In this document: positions 55,907 to 64,000 of the stretch, piece by piece
Layout: each line of letters starts with the position of its first letter
Position numbering within the stretch: position 1 is the stretch's first letter
Source: Crocodylus rhombifer
Lineage: Eukaryota > Chordata > Crocodylia > Crocodylidae
Direction of reading: 5' to 3'
DNA length: 64,000 nt
Assembly: GCA_038503035.1 (NCBI GenBank)
Contig: JAVSML010020438.1
Location: 1 to 64,000, forward strand
Position numbers and translations under genes: made by a program
The notes under the pieces: model-generated
What the model was told of the DNA's origin: nothing
What the model saw: the letters and a program-made list of their open reading frames with translations, nothing else
Databases searched by the model: none

Positions 55907-57012
55907 TATGGCAGGGCACCTTGGGGTGCCTGCAACTTTAAGGGCAGAGTCAGGCAGCTACTAGGTGCCTGATGGTGGCAGCCATTTTGAGAATAAAGGC
56001 TGAAGTTTGCTGCTGCCAGCTCAGGCATAAACATCGCCTGGCTGAGCTGCAGCAGAACATCTAGAAGGTAACAGCAGGAGGCTCCTGGTCCTGGGCATGA
56101 CCTAAAACTGCACACTGCTGGGGAAATGTGGCTTGGTGGGGCTCCTGGTGTGGGAGCCCCCAGGAAATGCCAAGCCAGCAAGCTCCCTGGTGAAAGGTGA
56201 GGAGGGGCGCCTTAACCCCAGCCCCCATCTTCAGGTGGGCTTTGGAGGAAGTTGTGGGAGTAGTGGGGCCAGGCACAACAAGCAGCGTGCCACCTGAGCT
56301 CAGCAGGGATGTGAGATCCTCAAGACCCCAGAGCGGGTAGCATGGGGAGCGTAGAGTGTGGCCCTGCACAGAGTAGGGCTGAATGGGAGTAGGCCTGAAG
56401 GGCTCTGTGTGAGGGGGGCTGAGTAGGGCTGAACTGGGAGTAAGCCTGAAAGGCAGCACAAGGGCCAGCCGCATGAGTAATTGATCATGAAGATGAGAAG
56501 ACCCCAGGGTAGGGCATGGTATAGAGGCACCAGAGGGGGTGTAGTATGAGTCCCATTGGTGGGGAAGAGGCCAAGGCATGGTTGTGGATGTCTGGGGCCA
56601 TAGTTGGGCCAGAGGCCAAGTAGGGGGCTCAGCCAGAGAGTTAGGGCCAAGTCCTGACACGGGTAAGTCATCTGCTGCAAGGAGGCCGAGAGTAGTTTGA
56701 AAGAAAGATCTAGAAGTTAAACACAACAATCTGCTGCTCCAGGGAAGGGGTGAGAGTTCTTGTGAGATCCTGGAGCATCAGTCGTGGTGTGGGTTAAGAA
56801 CATAATGTGAGGCATGGGCTGCAGTGTCAGGAAGGTTTGGAGCCACAGATAGCACCCCCTGGCATCGGAGCTGGGAATAGGCAGCTTCACACATTATACC
56901 ACCAGTCTAGGAGAATAACAAAGTCGTGGCAGGAGAAACTGGGTGGACTGCCCCAAAAAGACAGGTGTGCGGGGTGGTGGGAGACCCGAACCCAAGCGTG
57001 CCCCCTGTCACA
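55907..57012 (+). mobile_element. solo LTR, family A copy 4
   Basis: Starts TATGGCAGGGCACC (TG mutated to TA) and ends GCCCCCTGTCACA. Flanks AGCAG (55902-55906) and GGCAG (57013-57017) differ at one base. It aligns along its length with copy 1 at 9838: CATGACCTAAAACTGCAC against CATAGCCTAAAACTGCAC, and GTGGGAGCCCCCAGGAAATG in both. 1106 bp; the two copies differ in the middle by insertions and deletions. Confidence 0.85.
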
Positions 57013-57130
57013 GGCAGTCTCAGGCATTCACTGCTGGGTGACTGCTCTTGCACCCATGTGCCAGCTGAGGCAGCCAGGCTGCCTGGATGAATTAACCTCA
57101 ATGTGTTGGTCTATACCATCTTTATGCTGT

Positions 57131-57490
57131 GTCAGGACCTGGTTCCAAATCTCCAGCCTGGCAACTCAGGGACTAAGCACCAGCCCAGCATCCACTGGGC
57201 TACAGCTTGTGGACATGAGTGGAACAGCAGAGAAGGAGATCCACAGTAAGCAGGACACCTATTGGCCAGGCCTTTCAGCTCTGGACTGACCCCTCTGGCC
57301 TATATAAAGCCTGGGCAAGAAACAAGAACTTATCTGAACAACAAAGCTACTGCTGTATTTGGACTGTCCTCTGTCTCTGATACTACCTCATGATCCCAGA
57401 TGGGACATTCCATTGCTGAGTTTGCCTGGACCCTGAGCACTGCCTCTGGATAACAGACCATCTTGGACTATGGTAGAGGTCTTAGTGCAT
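57131..57490 (+). mobile_element. possible LTR fragment with TATA box
   Basis: Begins TGTCAGGACCTGG and has TATATAAAGC at 57301-57310 followed by a GAAACAAGAACTTATC leader. The style is that of a gypsy-like LTR, but no 3' end or target duplication was found. Confidence 0.35.
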
Positions 57491-60400
57491 CACCAGATTT
57501 CAGAAGGTTTGCCAGATCATCCTGGCTCAAGCACATAGTCAGCTTCCAACCAGTAGTTTCTTTCAAGACTGCAGCTAGATATGTACACATTTTGCTTGTT
57601 AAAGGTGTCCTATACTAGCTTCCAGACACAGAATGAGCTCTTTAACTGCTCCCTGCAGAATTTCCTTCTAAGGTTCTTGTTATCTTTAAGAACAGTCTTG
57701 TTTATGCTGGAAGATCAGAACCACAACAAATCATTCAGATGATGATTGGAGCAGGTTTTGTCGCAGTGTCCTCTAACAATGACTTGCATATCATACAAAG
57801 GCCAAAATATCTTGTTAGCTACTCTGCTAAATCTTCCACTTAGTTACGTCAGGGAATTAGACTCCAGATTGACCGCAATGAGGAAGAGAGCCCATTGCAT
57901 GCATTTCGGCAAAGAACACAGTATGTCACCTGCTTGATTCTTGGCTGCGGGATGTCCTTGAGACTCTAATAGATTTAGCATTTCAGTGGTCATTTGCATG
58001 GTAGCAGCTAAACTTCTATAGGTGTTCATATTGGTGTTTTGGCTGTGTGAGGTGGAATTGCCCTCTCCCAAAAACAGTGATTGGCTAAGATGCCGTACTC
58101 TGGAGTTCATCAGACCCACACTTCTATCCTCTGTCTTCTGATGACTAGCTAACAAACCAACAGGCTGGCGGGTGGGGTGAAGGAGTGTCACTACCAAATA
58201 AAACCAATAGTTATACCACCAGTCTAGGAGTTGGTGGCTGTTGGCTCAGTTTCTTGATCGGGGGAACTTGTCATTCCAAAAACCAAGAAAGAAATGTAGA
58301 AAATCCTGATTCTTTTCCTTATTTAAGATGATGATGATGGGAGCTATAAGTTGAGAAACACAACACAGTGCACCATCTAATATCTGAGCACCTTCAGGAG
58401 GTTACTGAATGCTCAGCTTCCAGTGAAGTGATGACACTGTATTGTTCTCAGTTTGATGAGGCAGTCATCAAGACTTAACTATGATGTGGTATCTAAACAC
58501 AACCTAACAAACCAGCTTTATAGACTGGATCCTCATCTTCATTGAAGTCTACCTGGCTGTCAAACAGAAGGGAGCTTAAAGAACTTCCCCAGTAGTGCCC
58601 AGAGGTGTATCACAGATTAGCATCAACCCCTTAACCTTAACCATCAGACTGAGCCACTTTCTCTTTGTTGCCCTTACTTTACTCTGTATCTAGAGGCACT
58701 AACAGGAAATAGTGAAAAGAGTTGTGCATATACCTGGCAGATGTTTATAAGGGCAGAAAGCCCTTAAAATACTGTATATACTTATAAATGTACGATAGCT
58801 CTGTTTGTGTGCATGTCTGGAAAATCACATGGCTCTCTCCAGCACAAATTACCTAGTGTGTTTTAATGATATTGCATTGTAAATAAAACGCTACTCAAGT
58901 GCTTGTAAAAAAATCCAGGTTTTCAGAACCAGCAAATTACTCCAACTCATAATTTCATCAAAAAACACTGTTAAAATGGCCGTACTTTTCATATCCCGAG
59001 GTAGAAAAGGTGCTGGAGATTTATGCCTTTCCTTGAACACACAGATTTATAACGGTGTGTAATGTACATTTATTTCATCCATATTTATAACTGCATTGAT
59101 GCAGAGTCTGGTATCCATTACTTTAATCTATGTAACTTGATCATCAGAAATTTGAACCATAATTTTTAACACATATTGCAAAGAATTTCTTTTTGATTCA
59201 AAAAGGAGAAAAGTATCTTAAAGTCCCAGCTGCAATTAGTTATTAAAACTGAACTTCTTTCCTTAAATACATGTGTTTGTTCGCATATCCTCTGCACCAT
59301 TCTGTCCTGTTCTAGGTCTTTTTACTTCAGGTTAATCCTACAACTACTCACTATAAAATACCTTGAGGGGAAAAGAAAAAAAATGGTGCAGTTAAGGATT
59401 GTACTGAGGAGAGCTCCTGTAAATAAATCTTTTACATCTTAGCAAAGTGAAATCAGAAATTGAAGAGTCAGTGACAGCAGTAGCCTCTAGTCACTTAAAG
59501 TGAAGGGGAAAAAAGAATTCAGGGCCAGATCAAAGACTTCCATTGACAGACAGCAGAAATTAAACCCAGATACCATTTCATAAACATGGGGCAATTGACA
59601 CTCAACACATGGTTATCATCCAACATTGGAAAATAAAACATCTCTACTTCTTGAAATCCTGAATAGATGACCTGAGATTGAAGTTAATCAGTTACCTGAT
59701 GCTGAATACAAGTCAGAACAGTCATGTCATCTGAACCCACCTTGGCTTCAGTAGGATTTTATCAGTTCAGTAGTGCACCATGGTAAAGTACAGGGTTTGC
59801 CATGCAGTACTGTGTTAAAATGGTTTTGTAAGTTCAGAACATATTAGGAAGAGAGACATAAATGACACTGTCCTCTAATATGGTTAGTTTTGAAAAAAAA
59901 AGGTTATTTCTACTCCTACATTCTGAGTCATATTTAGGGTATTAATATTTTTGTTGATTCATTCTTTATGCTCCTTGGATACAACAGTGCTGAACTCTCA
60001 AGGCAACATTCAACTGTCCACAGTATGGGTATAAATCAACATATCTCCTGATTTTGATGGGGGTTCTCTGCATTTCTTGCATATAACTGAGAGCAAAATC
60101 ATGCTCAGTTGACAACAGGATGGAGTCATCCCTAGTGTAGTCAGTAGTTTTTTTACAGAGTGGTCAACAAATGAAGAAACCCATAAGAATATTTAAAACT
60201 TTTTTGGAATTTCTTGTGGCAATTTCAATAGTTGAAAATTAAAGAAATAATATTGAAAAACTGAAGGAATAGGGAGAAGGAAAGTCAAGGGGAAACAAAA
60301 CCAGAAAAATGTAGTTCATTCGCTTATTCTTTCTTTCATGGTAGTAGTTGATTTTCTTTTAAAAACTGGAAAAAATTGTTACTTAGAAAAAACAAACAGT

Positions 60401-62050
60401 TATATTTTGGAATATATTTTTGATCAAAAGAATTTTGACTGGCTTTCTACTGCTGTATATAGTCCTTACCCAGTAAAAGTTACACCTGTGTAAAACCTTA
60501 AAACCTACATGATTTGACAGGTGAGGATATTGCCTCATGAATTCCTCTGGGGGCAGTCAAAGGAGAACATGAAGGATGACCTGAAATACAGTAAAATAAC
60601 ACCCCTCCAAAAAGGAGAATGGACAGCTCTGCTTCCATAATGTACTTTGGTAAGCACCTAACTTTAATCTTGTGATTAATATTCTTGGCTTCAATAGAAC
60701 GATTTTTGTGTTTAAAGTTGGGCCTATGCTTCAGCAGATTGCTAAATTGGAGCCTTAAAGAAACCTGTTTCTCAAGCATAGCAAGCTCTGTTTTTATGAG
60801 GAAGCATATATTTTGTATAATATTTTAGTTTTCAGTAGAAATCTTATGTATCTGATTCATGAAGACATTGCTCCTTTATTACCCTTTCACTCCATTGAGT
60901 AACATTGACTTACACTGGCAATCTGGCTTTATACATTTGAATACTGAAAAATTTCAAAGCATCTTGGTAGCTTCAATTATTTATGAGCTTCTTACATAGA
61001 AATTGGGTCAGATCTGTACAGGGGTGGATCTAGAAAGGTAGAGTCACACACCCCATTTGATTCCTGGTCCATCCAAAGTTTAAAAGCAACTGCCTGGCTG
61101 TGGAAGCAGCATTCCTATTTAGGCAGCAATCTGTTAACTTGATGGTTCATTTTAACCTAGTGGATTCTTTCTTCTTTCGTTTCACAGGTGTTAACAGCCC
61201 CTTGTCTGCTTCTCAGTGTACTTGATGTTCCACTAATCAAGCTATCCTTTCTTCTACAATCCTGCTGTCCGTTAGCTGCTCCTGGTAATGTAGTTCCTCT
61301 TTCACTGCTCGCAGGCTGTTTTCAGTCCTAACTAAAAACATTAATTCAGGTATGGAAATAGCTTTCAGTGAAGTATTGGTTGCACAGTCAACATGCTCAA
61401 GAAGGCTAGGTTTTGTTTTATGAATCTGAAGAAAGAGATATACATTTAATTCTAATTAGGGTTGGTGAGCCAGTCAAACATTGTCAATTAGCTGGTCAAT
61501 TGACTTCATATTTTTGATTGGTAAAGATTATAGCAATGTTACAAAAAAAGCCCTACATTTTTTGTAGTTTTCTTGACATAAATGTGATTTTTTAAATTGG
61601 TTTTTGACACATTTCTTAATGGAAAACTTGTGCTTTTTCTGTGTATTATTTGGACCTAATGGCATTTCTTTTTACAACTTTTGACTGATATTTGACTGAT
61701 CAATTGAGTAAACTTTGATTGATCAAATGCCCAAACAAAATTCTAATGACTACAGGATTAACGAAACATCTCTTGATTATTTTTTGCCTAGTTTTTTTTG
61801 TACATGATCTATGATACAACAAATTAATGTACATTGCAATAAAGACATACTTGTTTCTATTTCAGTCTTAATCTGAATCATATAGCCCTAAGCCCCTAAC
61901 ATATTTATAAAGCTTCTAATTTCTTTTTAACCAGAGAAAAATGTGTGTTTCATTATCTGTAATGATGTATTCTGCCATCTGCACCTTCCTTTTCCAAATC
62001 CTAGATCCACGCATAGATCAGTGTTACTGGTACATATGAGCAGAAGACCT
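57491..62050. other. repeat-poor unassigned stretch
   Basis: About 4.5 kb, AT-rich. Nothing recognised with confidence. ATTGACTTACACTGGCAATCTGG near 60905 may be the old palindromic repeat noted at 3340. AATTGAC/GTCAAT words around 61480-61740 hint at a degraded palindrome. Confidence 0.4.
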
Positions 62051-62054
62051 AGAG

Positions 62055-62966
62055 GAGGGGTGGGCAGTTATTTGGGGTGAAAGACCACTTAATGTGTTTT
62101 GGTGTGCTGTTCAGGGCCATACACACAAACATGCATGCACTTGTATGCCCACACACATACACTCCCTGCAGCTGGGCCAGGGCTAGTTCCAGAGCAGCAA
62201 TGGGAGCAAAAGCAGAAGCCAAGGGTTGTAGCACACCCTGGCCTGCCCCTCTCCTCTGCCCCACCTCAGAGCCAGCATCTGCTGGCTGCATCTACAGCTG
62301 TGGGGGAAGGAAATGGAGCTGGACTGTGGGCCTGCTTGTAGTCCTACCCCACCATCAGGGATCACACATACTTCCCAAACCTGTGGCTCCTAGGATCCAT
62401 GATGCTGGGGCAGAACGACACAGTATGGAGGCCTGCAGCTAGGGTCCATGTCCAATGGCCAGAGCTGCTAGCTGCCAGGAGAGGCCAGAGCCCAAACACA
62501 GTTCACCCAGGGCCTGCAGGACCAGACTGCATCTCCCAGGTATCACGTGGGATGCTGGGCAGAAGCAACCTCACCTGCCCACCTGGCATTGCAAAGCAGG
62601 CCCTGGGCAAGCCATACTCGGGCCCCGGCCTCTGCTGGTATCACGTGGAGTCAGACAGGCTGCGTCCTGCTCAGCATCTGCTCAGCGCCCGCTGCTCAGC
62701 GTCCCCAGTGGTGCCTGGAAGATGCAGTCTGGCCCCAAATGCCCTGGGTGAGCTGGACTCCATCTCCCTGGCCACTGTGTGGTATGGGGTGGGCAGGCAG
62801 GTGGAGCTGCTTCTGCCCAGCTTCCCCTGCAGTCTCAACACCCAGTGCAGCACACCCAGGGCTTGCTACGCAATGCTGCTGCCTGCACCACTCACTCGCA
62901 GGACAGGTAAAAGAAATTGGCAGGCTGGATCCAGCCCTTGGGCCACATTTGGCCTGCCCCTGGACT
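62055..62966. mobile_element. hAT-like element with internal foldback
   Basis: Starts GAGGGGTGGGCAGTTATTTG and ends GGCCACATTTGGCCTGCCCCTG, degraded hAT-type inverted ends. Flanks GACCTAGA and GACTATAA agree at five of eight. The GC-rich interior has an inverted pair: CAGACTGCATCTCCCAGGT (62525) against CCTGGAAGATGCAGTCTGG (62715), and CTGGGCAGAAGCAACCTC against GAGCTGCTTCTGCCCAG (62803). Confidence 0.6.
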
Positions 62967-64000
62967 ATAATCAATATTCAGAAACAGGTTAGACTTACTA
63001 ATGCAAGAGGTTAGACTTGAAAGGTTAGACTTACTAAAGGAGAGGGATAGAAGTGTGAGGACTTTATTATGCTACTTCTTGATGCTTTTGTTCCTGACCG
63101 CCTGTTCACGACTCATTCTCTCTAACCACATGGTTATATTCAGACAAGGCTCTTAAAGATCCTCACAAAAGGATCATATTGTGAGGATTATATTATTGTG
63201 TTTCAAACCTGTTTCTGTCTTCAATTACATGTTCTTCCTCAGTTAAAAACATGAGGCAAAACAAAATGTCAGCTAGGAGTGGGAAAAACATATTCTGGTT
63301 GTTAATGGAACTATGAGAGGTGAATTGGAAGTCTCTCCCAGGTTCATACTATCTAGTTCTCTTCTAATGAATCCTGAGATGTTTAGAGCTGCACCAAAAA
63401 GCATACCTAAACCTTTGGAGTCTACAACATTTACCCCCCAAATCCCCACAAAGCAACACCTTTCCCCAGAGAGCTAGTATGTTCCTTCTCTGCATAAACT
63501 GGAGAAATGATGAAAACGGTCTTTTTCCCTAGAGAGGTTCAAAATATCTTGAAATGGCAACAGCAACAAATCACAGATCTTTCTGCCACCTCAACTTTTT
63601 CAGCAGTCCTGATGTCAGCATGGCCAAAGGTGCCCTCTGCATCTCATGGAACTGGAGCAGCCCTTCTAAATGAGGAACACAAGAAATTGAATGAATGGGA
63701 AAGCAAAGAAATCAAGTGCACGTTGCAGAACCTACCAAACATTGTATTTTAGATTTTGCTTTAGGAGAGGGCAAACATCTGTGAAATCATTATTTTCTGA
63801 GCCAATTCAACTGTCCCTAGACAATACATTTCAAGTGCTGTTGCTTTAACAGCTCATATTGTCCATGCTGTAGCAATTTCTCCCATTGCAAACATGCCTC
63901 TCACCTCTGTTGTACACTTTGTGATGAAGAAACTACTCAGTGCATTGTTTGTACTGGTGTGGCAGAGTATAGATACAGCTGCTGCATACTTAAAGGCATC
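62967..64000. other. unassigned stretch
   Basis: No gene recognised. The 81-codon plus frame 63507-63752 has a start and stop but no known motif. Confidence 0.4.

Noticed and set aside
1..64000. A new multi-gene biological system
   Set aside because: Every coding-like region resolves to decayed LINE sequence or to chance frames in repeats. I found no cluster of intact unknown genes.

Overview
This is nuclear DNA of a vertebrate, most likely a reptile and probably a crocodilian, with a turtle as the main alternative. The call rests on the repeat content. There are about ten CR1 LINE pieces with the typical 3' ends (GGAAGGGACCT...TAGTCCA on the minus strand, AGATGATC...CCCTTCCA on the plus strand), an L2-like LINE, many short hAT-type and other palindromic DNA transposons, solo LTRs, and an old SINE made of a tRNA-Ile half joined to a CR1 tail. 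I see no convincing host protein-coding exon, no functional RNA gene and nothing bacterial or viral with an intact genome. The window is intergenic or lies inside a very long intron. It has one assembly gap of 100 N (20879-20978).

Layout. 1-9.8 kb: mostly unrecognised AT-rich sequence with a SINE, two palindromic elements, a CR1 3' end and a hAT remnant. 9.8-12.4 kb: solo LTR 1 (family A) and a GC-rich repeat block. 12.6-18.9 kb: a nearly complete but decayed CR1, with a MITE in its tail and a 1.95 kb LTR inside that MITE. 20.6-29.8 kb: a dense run of CR1 copies, four of them, interrupted by a pogo-like element, two hAT elements and two copies of one MITE family, plus a foldback repeat and a gypsy-like solo LTR. 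29.8-38.2 kb: repeat-poor, with a CA microsatellite and a tandem duplication bearing a CG/TG tract. 38.2-45.7 kb: a young CR1 fragment, a hAT MITE, an L2-like LINE carrying two LTR insertions, and another family A LTR. 46.9-52 kb: a three-level nest of CR1, hAT and CR1 and a second young CR1 fragment. 52.6-57 kb: a 1.08 kb foldback hAT element, smaller remnants and another family A LTR. 57-64 kb: repeat-poor apart from one hAT-like element at 62.1-63.0 kb.

Function. Nothing here works as a pathway. All recognisable protein coding is LINE-derived (CR1 ORF1 esterase-like domain, endonuclease, reverse transcriptase) and carries stops and frameshifts. The value of the window is its insertion stratigraphy. 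Target-site duplications can be read for at least ten elements, and the nesting gives a relative order of transposon activity: old CR1 and L2-like LINEs first, DNA transposons and LTRs into them, and at least one younger CR1 insertion into a DNA transposon. Family assignments are from my own reading and not from a database search.
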